Of a DNA stretch of 34,509 nt, positions 15,047-22,460 are shown piece after piece. Every line of letters begins with the position of its first letter. Position 1 is the first letter of the stretch. The notes beneath the pieces were generated by a model, which saw only the letters and a list, made by a program, of their open reading frames with translations, made no database searches and was not told the DNA's origin. Origin of the DNA: Sedimentisphaerales bacterium. Lineage in GTDB: Bacteria; Planctomycetota; Phycisphaerae; Sedimentisphaerales; Anaerobacaceae. The stretch is from contig JAUVXL010000013.1 in the NCBI GenBank assembly GCA_030603595.1, positions 1-34,509 on the forward strand, given 5' to 3'. Both the position numbers and the translations under genes were made by a program.

Positions 15047-15125
15047 CGCTTGGCCTGCTCGCTTCTCAGCCAGATTCTTCACTGCGCTGCGCTCCGTTCA
15101 GAATGACAAATGGATGCTCAGCATG
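15047..15125 (+). repeat. Dispersed repeat, copy C
   Basis: Same orientation as A and B: GCTTGGCCTGCTCGCTTCTC, then CAGATTCTTCACTGCGCTGC, GTTCAGAATGACAAAT and GCTCAGCATGACAGAT. A degenerate continuation (GGGGATCGGGGTGACAAAT, GGAATGACACGC) extends to about 15170, filling the spacer to the FAD oxidoreductase gene. Confidence 0.9.
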
Positions 15126-15193
15126 ACAGATAGGGGATCGGGGTGACAAATGCGCAGGAATGACACGCGGAGCGAATTGCCTCGGATACGTTC

Positions 15194-17047
15194 TCACTGA
15201 ATGAGCAGGCGCTTTTCGGTGTTGGCTTTTAGGGTGATTGCGATGCCTTTTTTGGCGAGTTGCTTTAGTTCGTCGAAGTGATTCTCATAAACGCCTCGCG
15301 GCGTGGTATCATGCTGCTTGCAGAGCGAAGTTGCCATTCCGACGACCTCGCCCATCATCCCGCACGTTCGCATCACGCGAACGGTTCCGAGGGCGACGTG
15401 GGTGACGCTGATATCGCGGCCAGCCATGAAGAGGTTCTCGATGTTGCGGGAATAGAAGCAGCGGTAGGGAACCGGATAGGGGCTGATGCGTAGGTGCTTT
15501 GCGATTGTTCGGAATTCCTCGCCGGGGAAGTATTTGGTGTTTTTCGGGTCGGGGTAGTGCAGGTCGATTGTCCAGGTTGTGGTGACCATGGCGTCGGGGA
15601 ATTTCTTTCGTCCGACGATATCCTGCTGCTGCAAGATGACGTCGCCGAGCAGCCGGCGCGATTCGCGCTTGCCGGCGACATAGGCGACCCAGTCGAGCTT
15701 GCGGTTGGCGTAGTCGAATGTCTTGCTGCTCTTATTCTTGAGGTACGACCAGTTGCCGAAGGCCGCACGCAGGGCGTAGTCGCGGATGAACTCGAATTCG
15801 GTTATCTGGTTGCGATTGAGGCCCGTCTCCCAGTTCCAGTCGCCGCGGGTCAGGTAATGGCAGGTCTGCTCGTCGAATTGCAGTGCCCAGGGGCAATCGG
15901 GAAAGCTCGTGGTGCGGTCGGTGCGGCCGGAGTACCATTGGACCGAAGAACCCATCGTCATTTTGTCCGGTTTTTCGGGCGCGAGCGATTCGCCCGTCTC
16001 GGCCTTGCCTTCGCGTCCCATGCGAAAATCGGCCCCTGCCAGAAAGCCCAAGGTGCCGTCGCCGGTGCAGTCGGCGAAGAGCCTGCCTCTGAATCGCAGT
16101 TCCTTTGAGTTGCGGATATGCCTTGCGATCACCGCTGTTATGCGGCTACCTTGCTTTTCGATTTTGAAGGCGTGCATATTGACGAACAGGTGCAGGTTCT
16201 TCTCGGCCCGGACGACGCGGAGCTTTTTCTGGTCGTCGTAGTATGAAGCCGGGCGGGCGTTGCCCTGGAAACCGGGGTCAAGTTCTTTGACGACGTTGCC
16301 CAGGGCCGGATAGGGCGGGAGGTTGATCTTGCCGTTTAGATGGACGCGGACTTCGGAGGAGTTGTTGCCGCCGAGGACGGGGCGATTCTGGATGAGGGCT
16401 ACCTTGCAGCCGAGCCTCGCAGCCGATATGGCCGAGCACGTCCCCGCCATCCCGCCGCCGACCACGACCAGGTCGAATTGCCCGGCGTCGGCCGGCCCAT
16501 CGTCCAGGCCAAGCATCTTTCTGCGAAAAGCGGCCAACTCATCGTCGTTCGGCGGGGTGAAATCCGTATCAGTAGTAAGGACGATTGCATCGCATCGACC
16601 ATCGAATCCGGTCAAGTCGTGCAGCGCGATAGTCGTCTGCTTCTTGGCGATATCGACGGTCCCGCCGTCCTGCCAATGCCATTCGGCCCCTTCAGTGCCA
16701 AAAGTGGTCGCCAGCGGCTTGCCGTCGATGAGCAATTGGAACTTGCCCGGCGCGCCCGGCGCCTTCCAGGGCGCGACCCAGTCGCGCGTGCGGACGAAGA
16801 CGCGATACCTGCCGGCTCTGGGAAGGTCAACTTTCGTTACAGCGTCCTCGACCGGCTCACCGAGGCCGTGAGCAAGCAAAAAGGGCGAACCCATTTGATC
16901 CATAAACTGCTGATCAACCACCCACCCCCCAATATCCTCCAAACCCTCAGCCTCGATAAGAACAGTCGCAGCACGGGCTGCAGAGGCGGACAGAATTAGA
17001 AACACAACAAACAACGCCGAACACGCAATACAAACCGGCCTTCTCAT
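15194..17047 (-). CDS. Secreted FAD-dependent oxidoreductase with N-terminal carbohydrate-binding-like domain
   Basis: About 617 residues. A signal peptide (MRRPVCIACSALFVVFLILS...ARA) leads into a beta-rich module at about 28-165 (VLIEAEGLEDIGGWVVDQQF, then GRYRVFVRTRDWV), similar to CBM6/DUF-type ligand-binding domains. The rest is an FAD_oxidored (PF12831-like) enzyme with the Rossmann motif DLVVVGGGMAGTCSAISAAR at about 190-210 and the FAD-binding end NLFMAGRDISVTHVALGTVR. Such exported flavoproteins are common in planctomycete polysaccharide loci; the substrate is unknown. I chose the ATG at 17047 for its GGAGG box and because the longer frame to 17107 has no leader character. A TGGACA/TATAAA promoter precedes it. 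Confidence 0.88.
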   Translation of the reverse strand: MRRPVCIACSALFVVFLILSASAARAATVLIEAEGLEDIGGWVVDQQFMDQMGSPFLLAHGLGEPVEDAVTKVDLPRAGRYRVFVRTRDWVAPWKAPGAPGKFQLLIDGKPLATTFGTEGAEWHWQDGGTVDIAKKQTTIALHDLTGFDGRCDAIVLTTDTDFTPPNDDELAAFRRKMLGLDDGPADAGQFDLVVVGGGMAGTCSAISAARLGCKVALIQNRPVLGGNNSSEVRVHLNGKINLPPYPALGNVVKELDPGFQGNARPASYYDDQKKLRVVRAEKNLHLFVNMHAFKIEKQGSRITAVIARHIRNSKELRFRGRLFADCTGDGTLGFLAGADFRMGREGKAETGESLAPEKPDKMTMGSSVQWYSGRTDRTTSFPDCPWALQFDEQTCHYLTRGDWNWETGLNRNQITEFEFIRDYALRAAFGNWSYLKNKSSKTFDYANRKLDWVAYVAGKRESRRLLGDVILQQQDIVGRKKFPDAMVTTTWTIDLHYPDPKNTKYFPGEEFRTIAKHLRISPYPVPYRCFYSRNIENLFMAGRDISVTHVALGTVRVMRTCGMMGEVVGMATSLCKQHDTTPRGVYENHFDELKQLAKKGIAITLKANTEKRLLIQ

Positions 17048-17096
17048 TCTATCAGTACCTCCAAAATTGAGCGACACAATCGATTCTTCGCCGTCA

Positions 17097-17125
17097 TTTA
17101 TACGCATTTCGTCGCCGTTTGTCCA
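17097..17125 (-). promoter_or_regulatory. Promoter of the FAD oxidoreductase gene
   Basis: Minus strand: TGGACA (17120-17125), 17-bp spacer, TATAAA (17097-17102). It gives a leader of about 45 bases. It is divergent from the AbiE operon. Confidence 0.55.
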
Positions 17126-17158
17126 GTGCTATTGAATAGACAGCGGCTCATAATTGCC

Positions 17159-17185
17159 GGATACTGTCATTTTATGACAGTATCC
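17159..17185. promoter_or_regulatory. Perfect inverted repeat, likely AbiEi operator
   Basis: GGATACTGTCAT (17159-17170) and ATGACAGTATCC (17174-17185) form a flawless 12-bp inverted repeat around TTT. It lies just upstream of the predicted -35 box of the AbiE operon. AbiEi antitoxins are known to repress their own operon by binding inverted repeats, so this is the obvious candidate site. No T-run follows on either strand to make it a normal terminator. Confidence 0.65.
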
Positions 17186-17195
17186 CTAATAAATA

Positions 17196-17224
17196 TTGCG
17201 ATAAGTGCCGATATATGAGATAAT
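17196..17224 (+). promoter_or_regulatory. Promoter of the AbiE operon
   Basis: TTGCGA (17196-17201), 17-bp spacer, GATAAT (17219-17224). Moderate match to consensus; leader of about 47 bases. Confidence 0.45.
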
Positions 17225-17277
17225 TGCTCGAAATTGTTATTTCTCGAGAAGTACTGCAGCAGCAACAGGGTATTCGT

Positions 17278-17916
17278 ATGAACAAGCTGACCGAAAAAGT
17301 GTTTGAATGTGTTCCTCGCAGCGACTTCACAAGCCTGGAAGTGGCGGCCCTTTTTCCGGGCAGCAAAGACCGCAGGTCCAGCCTGGTCAAGCGGGCCATT
17401 GCCAATGGCGAGATAATCCACATTCGCAGGGGGCTGTATTGCCTGTGCTCGAAGTATCGCAAGCGCCCGGTCAGTCTGTATTGCCTTGCCCAGCGCATCT
17501 ACGGCCCCTCTTACATTAGCCTGGAATCGGCCCTTAGCCGGCACAGGTGGATTCCCGAGGCTGTACACACAATCACCAGCGTCTCTGTCAATAAGTCCAG
17601 GGAATTTGAGACTCCTCTGGGTGTCTTCAGCTACACTCGTGTTCCGCAGAAGGTGTTCTACGAATCCGTAGAGAGGCTCAGCGACGACGCAGGGAACATC
17701 TCCCTGATGGCGAGTCCTGTGAAAAGCCTGGTTGATTACGTCTATGTCCACAAGAAAGAGTGGTCGGGCATTGAGCCGGCAATTGAGAGCTTGCGCATCG
17801 ACCATGAAGAGTTCGAATCCGCTACGGGCGAGCAGCTCGATGCCCTGATGGCGAACTACAGGAGCCGCCGAGTCCGAAGGTTTATTGAAGGCATGATGAG
17901 GGACCTGAAGCTATGA
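17278..17916 (+). CDS. AbiEi-type antitoxin / transcriptional repressor of a type IV toxin-antitoxin system
   Basis: A 212-residue protein with an N-terminal winged helix (about 1-50, FTSLEVAALFPGSKDRRSSL followed by VKRAIANGEIIHIRRGLYCL) and a C-terminal AbiEi domain (YISLESALSRHRWIPEA, SPVKSLVDYVYVHKK, end RRVRRFIEGMMRDL). In this family the antitoxin neutralises the AbiEii nucleotidyltransferase without binding it and represses the operon. It looks complete. ATG at 17278 follows CAGGG by 8 bases; an in-frame upstream start at 17224 sits on the -10 box and is unlikely. Its stop overlaps the start of the next gene as ATGA, so the two are translationally coupled. The upstream perfect inverted repeat suits autoregulation. 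Confidence 0.85.
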   Translation: MNKLTEKVFECVPRSDFTSLEVAALFPGSKDRRSSLVKRAIANGEIIHIRRGLYCLCSKYRKRPVSLYCLAQRIYGPSYISLESALSRHRWIPEAVHTITSVSVNKSREFETPLGVFSYTRVPQKVFYESVERLSDDAGNISLMASPVKSLVDYVYVHKKEWSGIEPAIESLRIDHEEFESATGEQLDALMANYRSRRVRRFIEGMMRDLKL

Positions 17917-18518
17917 GTGTCAAGATGATACAGGACAGGGTGGATTCATACGGCTATAACATCGAGATCGCCGACAGGTCGAATACGGATATTGCTGTTC
18001 AAAAGGCTTTTCTCAAGGACGATTCCATCGGCAAAGTCGTGCGGCTGAGGCGGAGCGCCAGAAGCGGGCCTTTGCGCAAGATCCGGATCCGGATCGAGAT
18101 CGACACCAATCCTCCGGACGGCAGCGGCTTCGAGGTGAAGTATGTCGACTTCCCCTTCGTCTCGTCCGTAACCGTGCAGGACAAAGCCAGCCTCTTCGCC
18201 GGCAAGGTGCACGCATTGCTGTGCAGGAAATACGTCAAAGGCAGAGACTGGTATGATTTTCTGTGGTACACGAGTCAGGGCAGCCGGATCAACTGCCGGT
18301 TTCTCGCTTCGGCGATTGACCAGCAGGGCCCCTGGCAGGGGCGGAACATCGAGGTGGATCTGGATTGGTGCACAGGGCAGTTGAGAGACAAAATTACCTC
18401 AATTGATTGGACCGCTGCGAAGAAAGATGTTCGACGATTCGTGAAGGCGTCCGAATTGCCGTCGGTCGATCTTTGGCGCACAGACCTGTTCCTCGCTCAG
18501 TTGGGGAAGATGAAGTGA
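17913..18518 (+). pseudogene. AbiEii-type toxin with the nucleotidyltransferase core deleted
   Basis: A 201-residue open frame that matches the two ends of AbiEii/AbiGii toxins but lacks the middle. The first 13 residues (MSVKMIQDRVDSY) look like the normal start. Directly after them comes GYNIEIADRSNTDIAVQKAF, which in full-length relatives lies roughly 90-100 residues further in. The missing part carries the GGTxLR...DLDF nucleotidyltransferase signature, and no such motif is found anywhere in this protein. The C-terminal half (LFAGKVHALLCRKYVKGRDW and YDFLWY) is well kept. It starts with ATG overlapping the antitoxin stop. The frame is open, so a protein may be made, but it should have no transferase activity. 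The size of the loss is from memory of the family. Confidence 0.8.
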
Positions 18519-18751
18519 CCCACAGGCCAACTGCGTCGCCCCCGGAATTGAGCGACAAAAGCGAAATCTTCGATGCCATTTGTAACCGGTTCACGCCAAA
18601 AAGTCCAGCACGTTTCCGCTGAGGAGCGAGACACAGCGCCTACGCTTGGCCCATGACTATGATGGCTAGCTCGTCATAACCGCCGCGTTATATCAGCCTG
18701 CAAGATATTTCTGGAGGATAGCGACAAGTTGTTCGTGTTTCTCCTCAATCG

Positions 18752-19042
18752 CTATGTCAGCTTCAACCATAAAGCACATTTGCCGGGAGTATGGTGGATA
18801 GTTAGTGACCATGACTCGTGTTCAAGCCTTTCGACAAGGATGCCGACAAATCCCTTTATGATGCGTCCGATCTCTTGGTGTGTTTTCAGTGTGGGCTCAC
18901 CGCCTGTGGCGTGTTGCGCCGCAAATCGGATGTACTGATCGCTGTGCTTCTCGATCAACTCGTTGACCACAAAGTGACTGTCAAATACACAGCCGCTTTG
19001 AATTCCATTCAAAATACTCTCAATAGCTTTTTTAGTGCCCAT
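18752..19042 (-). CDS. Small protein of unknown function
   Basis: A 96-residue protein I cannot assign. It is largely helical with KHSDQYIRFAAQHATGGEPT in the middle and a C-terminal WSLTIHHTPGKCALWLKLT. Evidence that it is real: an AAGGAG box 9 bases before the ATG at 19042 and its position 48 bp after an HTH gene on the same strand, so the two probably form an operon. There is no signal peptide or membrane segment. The stretch 18519-18751 after it has nothing I can identify. Confidence 0.65.
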   Translation of the reverse strand: MGTKKAIESILNGIQSGCVFDSHFVVNELIEKHSDQYIRFAAQHATGGEPTLKTHQEIGRIIKGFVGILVERLEHESWSLTIHHTPGKCALWLKLT

Positions 19043-19090
19043 TTCTCAGTCTCCTTTCACAGATTTGATTCTTTGGTTGGTTTACCGAGT

Positions 19091-19705
19091 TCACTTCTTT
19101 GCATATTCAATAAGCGCCATGATGTGCGCCCAAGCATCACTATCGTCTCCAATTGAGTCCGGTATATGGAAAGCGATCGCTTTCCTGTATGTCCCTCGCT
19201 TACCATCTCCGTTGAGCCAGCTTTTCTCCGGACCGATCGAGTATCCAGACAGCTCCTCAATGTCCACGGGCTGTAGGGGCGATTGAGGCACGGCCTCGTC
19301 GTCACTTCCCTCAGGGATCGCGAGATGTACGCCACAGGGATTCTGGTGAAACTGTGCTAGCACCCTGCCCCTGCCCCTGCCCCTGCCCCGGTGTGTCCGC
19401 AGATTAACATACTTGTTCTTGTAGTCCGGAATTAGGCCCGAGTGGTCTACAAGACGTTTGAGGAGTGTGGTTCTGCTTTCGGACGCCGCATCCTTCGATG
19501 GTTCTTCTGGGTAGGGCTGATTTTCTTTGCTCAGCAGAAACTTTTTCAGGCTCGATCGGGCAAAGATGGGCCCGTTTGGGCGAGAGATGAACGGCACTCG
19601 GCGATTTGCCACCTCTCCCCTGAGTGAGTCGATGCTGGACCGGATGTAGTCCGCGGCCTCAGCGAGTGTGAGGAAATCCTTCTGGTTTGTGTCTTCCTGG
19701 TTCAT
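19091..19705 (-). CDS. Excisionase/MerR-like HTH protein with a hexanucleotide-repeat-encoded linker
   Basis: A 204-residue protein. The first 60 residues (FLTLAEAADYIRSSIDSLRG and RSSLKKFLLSK) form a small HTH of the excisionase/helix-turn-helix_17 type, normally a DNA-binding accessory of mobile or toxin-like loci. The C-terminal part (SYSIGPEKSWLNGDGKRGTY-like and DSDAWAHIMALIEYAKK) is unassigned. The linker RGRGRGRGR is encoded by four CTGCCC units (19365-19388 on the plus strand). GGAG lies 11 bases before the ATG at 19705, and TTGACT/TAGAAT precedes it. It heads a two-gene operon with the small protein below it, divergent from the mobile mystery pair. Confidence 0.7.
   Translation of the reverse strand: MNQEDTNQKDFLTLAEAADYIRSSIDSLRGEVANRRVPFISRPNGPIFARSSLKKFLLSKENQPYPEEPSKDAASESRTTLLKRLVDHSGLIPDYKNKYVNLRTHRGRGRGRGRVLAQFHQNPCGVHLAIPEGSDDEAVPQSPLQPVDIEELSGYSIGPEKSWLNGDGKRGTYRKAIAFHIPDSIGDDSDAWAHIMALIEYAKK
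19365..19388. repeat. CTGCCC hexanucleotide repeat, four units, inside the HTH gene
   Basis: Four perfect CTGCCC copies with a partial fifth (CCCCG). The period is 6 bp, so slippage changes protein length in steps of two residues (Arg-Gly) without shifting frame. Confidence 0.85.
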
Positions 19706-19746
19706 TATTTGTTATCTCCAATACTCGTAAGATTAGTAATATGATA

Positions 19747-19798
19747 CGATATACAAGACGATACAAGAGTATTCTACCAACATCTACGGTGTAGTCAA
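19747..19798 (-). promoter_or_regulatory. Promoter and direct repeats before the HTH gene
   Basis: Minus strand TTGACT (19793-19798), 16-bp spacer, TAGAAT (19771-19776). Just downstream, at 19747-19758 and 19759-19768, are the adjacent direct repeats CGATATACAAGA and CGATACAAGA (plus-strand reading), which would lie at the start of transcription and could be an autoregulatory site. Confidence 0.55.
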
Positions 19799-19856
19799 GC
19801 AAAATATTGCCGAAAACGCGAAAAATTTCTTGTGCCGAAGGTGGCAATCTATATAA

Positions 19857-19933
19857 GTCTATAAATATATTGACTTTTTGGAAAGGTTTGTCTATATATA
19901 TGTGGTCAGATATGGCGATAGAGTCTATAAATA
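19857..19933 (+). promoter_or_regulatory. Promoter with three GTCTATAWATA repeats at exact 33-bp spacing
   Basis: GTCTATAAATA, GTCTATATATA and GTCTATAAATA begin at 19857, 19890 and 19923, that is 33 bp apart each time, roughly three helical turns. The promoter TTGACT (19870-19875), 17-bp spacer, TATATA (19893-19898) is interleaved so that the middle repeat covers the -10 box. The third copy continues into an inverted repeat TCTAT-N6-ATAGA. The arrangement suggests binding of one regulator on one face of the DNA, most likely the HTH protein MmyA encoded directly downstream. Confidence 0.6.
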
Positions 19934-19973
19934 CATAGATTCTCAATAACCATCTATGCTATCAGGTGCAGAT

Positions 19974-20441
19974 ATGAAAGCCAAACATAGAAAACTTGCC
20001 AGAGAGCAGCTTGACCAGACACTAAATCGATTTGCGCCCTTGAGAACGGTTGCTGTGCCCGGAAAGGGCTGGGTTCGCGCGATCCGAGACGCGATTGGGA
20101 TGACGGGCGAGCAGCTTGCAAACCGCCTGAACGTGAACAAACAGCGTGTCAGTCGAATTGAGCAGGATGAGAGGCTCGGAAACATTACGCTCAAGACACT
20201 GAGAGGCGTGGCTGATGCTCTGGATTGCATATTTGTCTATGGTTTTGTGCCCAGAGGGAGCCTGGAGCAAACGGTAAGGAACCGGGCTGAGTCAGTCGCT
20301 CGCAAACGGATGGCTCGCAGCAATCAAATGATGCGATTAGAGAAACAGGAACTCAGCGAAGAAGAAAAAGAAAAGGCGATGAAGGATATGATCCGGGACA
20401 TTATCGAAGCAATGCCGAAATCACTGTGGGATGAAGAATGA
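19974..20441 (+). CDS. Mobile mystery protein A (HTH regulator)
   Basis: A 155-residue protein of the TIGR02612 family, known to occur as a tandem pair with a Fic-domain partner. The N-terminus MKAKHRKLAREQLDQTL is typical. The Cro/C1-type HTH spans about 35-90 (GWVRAIRDAIGMTGEQLANR, NVNKQRVSRIEQDE, TLKTLRGVADALDCIFVYGF). The C-terminal third is charged and helical. I chose ATG 19974, following AGGTG, over the in-frame ATG at 19956, because it gives the usual family N-terminus. The stop overlaps the start of the Fic gene (ATGA at 20438-20441). The HTH and the operator-like array upstream make it the probable repressor of the pair. Biological role is unestablished in the family, but toxin-antitoxin-like behaviour is plausible. 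Confidence 0.88.
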   Translation: MKAKHRKLAREQLDQTLNRFAPLRTVAVPGKGWVRAIRDAIGMTGEQLANRLNVNKQRVSRIEQDERLGNITLKTLRGVADALDCIFVYGFVPRGSLEQTVRNRAESVARKRMARSNQMMRLEKQELSEEEKEKAMKDMIRDIIEAMPKSLWDEE

Positions 20442-21025
20442 CCGAGTTGAATTACCCCCAAGATGCAACGCCACTTGATCCGAGCGAGGTTGTGGGGCTT
20501 ATCCCAACTCATATCACAACCCGAGCCGAGCTCGACCGATGGGAACAGGACAACATCAACGAGGCTCTGGCGTGGATAGAGGGCCACAAGCCGAAGGATG
20601 TTTTGACCGAATCTTTTATGAAGCTGCTACATAGAAAGATGTTCGGCAATGTGTGGAAATGGGCGGGGAAGTTCAGGCAGACCGAGAAGAATATTGGTGC
20701 TCCCTGGTACAGGATCCCAATTGACTTGAAGCAATTATGCGACGATGTTGAGTACTGGATAGAAGACAAGACTTTTCCGGAGGATGAGATAGCAGCTCGT
20801 TTTCATCATCGGTTGGTATCAATACATCTATTTCCGAACGGCAACGGCAGGCACGCCCGACTCATGGCTGATATTCTCTTAGAGACTATTCTAAACAAAC
20901 CTCGCTTCACATGGGGCAAGGCTAATCTTACAGAATCAGGTGATGACAGAAAGAGATATATCGAGGCACTAATCGCAGCCGACGGAGGCGAATATAAATA
21001 TCTATTAGAATTCGTCAGGTCATAA
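20438..21025 (+). CDS. Mobile mystery protein B (Fic domain)
   Basis: A 195-residue Fic protein of the TIGR02613 family. The core motif HLFPNGNGRHAR (130-141) has the catalytic His, the phosphate-binding GNGR and the last Arg. No [S/T]xxxE[G/N] inhibitory motif is obvious within the protein, so restraint, if any, may come from the paired MmyA, as in class I Fic systems where a separate protein carries it; I do not see that motif clearly in MmyA either. It likely AMPylates or otherwise modifies an unknown target protein. Overlap with MmyA is 4 bases (ATGA). It ends 17 bp before the converging sulfatase stop. Confidence 0.9.
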   Translation: MTELNYPQDATPLDPSEVVGLIPTHITTRAELDRWEQDNINEALAWIEGHKPKDVLTESFMKLLHRKMFGNVWKWAGKFRQTEKNIGAPWYRIPIDLKQLCDDVEYWIEDKTFPEDEIAARFHHRLVSIHLFPNGNGRHARLMADILLETILNKPRFTWGKANLTESGDDRKRYIEALIAADGGEYKYLLEFVRS

Positions 21026-21041
21026 TATGTCATCGCGGCAC

Positions 21042-22445
21042 TCAGTGGGTCAGGGGGTTTTCGATGTCAACCGGGTATTTTTGCCAGGGGACGGCGCCTG
21101 ATTTGATTATGTGGTTGCGGAGGGCGGAGAAGAGGGTGTTGTACATTTTGTGATTCTTGGGCAGTGGGTTTTGTTCTTTGGGGTCTTCTTTTAGGTTGTA
21201 GAGTTCGAGCGGCTCGAAAGGGATGTTTTGAACGAGCTTGAAGTCGCCGTATCTGGCGGCGTAGTAGGCTTGGCCCCCGTAACGGCCTCCTTCTCTGCGG
21301 ACCCAGAATAAGAATCGGTCTTCGTCCGGTTGGGGCTTGCCTAAGAGGGTGGGCAGGATGGTTCTGCCGTCGATCTCGTGTTCTATTTTTGCACCGGCGG
21401 CGTCGCATATTGTGGGGAACAAGTCCATTGTAAGTGCGACGCGGTCGGATTTGGAGCCGGGCTTGATTTTGCCGGGCCAGGCGGCGCCGGTTGCGACTTT
21501 GATGCCGCCTTCGTACATATCCTGCTTTCCTGCGCGGAGTGGGCCGTTGTCTGCGCCGACGCTGAGTTGGCCGCCGTTGTCGGAGGTGAAGATAACAAGC
21601 GTATTGCTGCTCAGGCCGGTCTGCTTCAATGCAGCGAGGACCTTGCCGATGCCGTCGTCGAGATGCTCGATAAGGGCGACGAGTTTGGCGCGTCTGTCGC
21701 TGATGTCCTTTTCGCGTTTCTTGACTTTGGCGACCCAATCCTTCGGCGGCTGGATCGGGGTGTGCGGGGCGTTGTAGGGCAGGTAGAGGAAGAAGGGCTG
21801 GTTTGATTTGGAGCGCCGGCGGATGTAGTCAATCGACCATTGGGTGAAGAGATCGGTGGCGTGGCCTTTGGGGTCGATCTCCTTATCTTCGAGCCGCATG
21901 TAGTTGTAGCCGTGGCGACGGTGTTTGTAGTAGTCGTCAATCATATCGCCGAGGTAGCCGTGGAAGTGGTCGAAGCCTCGGTCGTTGGGTTTATTCGGGG
22001 AGGCCAGGCCGAGGTGCCACTTGCCGACGATCGCGGTATGATAGCCGACTTTTTTGAGCAGTTGGGGCAGGAGGACGGCCCTGGGGTCGAGGCAGCCCCA
22101 GTTGTTTGCTATATGTGTGCGGATAACGCCGGGTACGCCGACGAGGTCCGGGTATCTGCCGGTGAGCAGCGAGGCGCGGGTGGGCGAGCAGACGGAGCAG
22201 TTGGCGTAAAAGTTGTCGAACCGCATCCCCGAGGCGATGAGCTTATCGGTGTTGGGCGTTTGCAGGTCCTTGGCGCCGTAGCTGGACAAATCGCCGTAGC
22301 CGAGGTCATCGACGAGGATCATCAGTATATTGGGCTTCTGCCCGGCTGCGCGATTCTGCGCCGCCTGAGAACCTGTTGCCGCGAACACTGCGCCGGCTCC
22401 GATTACCTTCAAGAAGCTCCTTCGGGTTGTGGTCAAGTCTTCCAT
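21042..22445 (-). CDS. Tat-exported sulfatase (Cys-type active site)
   Basis: A 467-residue type I sulfatase that hydrolyses a sulfate ester outside the cytoplasm. The leader TTTRRSFLKVIGAGAV is a twin-arginine signal. The calcium-binding DD is at 46-47, and the signature C86-S-P-T-R90 (VCSPTRASLLTGRYP) carries the cysteine that must be converted to formylglycine, by FGE or an anSME; neither enzyme is in this window. Further motifs are GKWHLG and SDNGG. I chose ATG 22445, preceded by GGAG at 9 bases; an in-frame ATG at 22460 is possible and the frame reaches 22589 without a leader-like start. Substrate cannot be told; the overall shape is that of S1 family enzymes acting on sulfated polysaccharides. 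Confidence 0.92.
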   Translation of the reverse strand: MEDLTTTRRSFLKVIGAGAVFAATGSQAAQNRAAGQKPNILMILVDDLGYGDLSSYGAKDLQTPNTDKLIASGMRFDNFYANCSVCSPTRASLLTGRYPDLVGVPGVIRTHIANNWGCLDPRAVLLPQLLKKVGYHTAIVGKWHLGLASPNKPNDRGFDHFHGYLGDMIDDYYKHRRHGYNYMRLEDKEIDPKGHATDLFTQWSIDYIRRRSKSNQPFFLYLPYNAPHTPIQPPKDWVAKVKKREKDISDRRAKLVALIEHLDDGIGKVLAALKQTGLSSNTLVIFTSDNGGQLSVGADNGPLRAGKQDMYEGGIKVATGAAWPGKIKPGSKSDRVALTMDLFPTICDAAGAKIEHEIDGRTILPTLLGKPQPDEDRFLFWVRREGGRYGGQAYYAARYGDFKLVQNIPFEPLELYNLKEDPKEQNPLPKNHKMYNTLFSALRNHIIKSGAVPWQKYPVDIENPLTH

Positions 22446-22460
22446 GGCTGGTTTCTCCAT
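22436..22460 (-). repeat. Leader repeat, copy 1 (island boundary candidate)
   Basis: CTTCCATGGCTGGTTTCTCCAT covers the ribosome binding site and start codon of the sulfatase. A near copy (CTTCCATGGCTAGTTCCTCCAT; three mismatches in about 23) lies at 24719-24740, in the same orientation. The two enclose the restriction-modification island. Confidence 0.5.

Noticed and set aside
14370-15125. Insertion sequence with transposase
   Set aside because: No DDE, serine or HUH transposase is found; the only enzyme is the GIY-YIG nuclease, and terminal inverted repeats or target duplications were not seen.
17159-17185. Palindrome as an intrinsic terminator
   Set aside because: No T-run follows on either strand, and it sits upstream of a promoter rather than after a gene.
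18394-18622. Additional short ORFs after the AbiEii remnant
   Set aside because: They are shadows of the toxin frame or extend into non-coding sequence without start signals.
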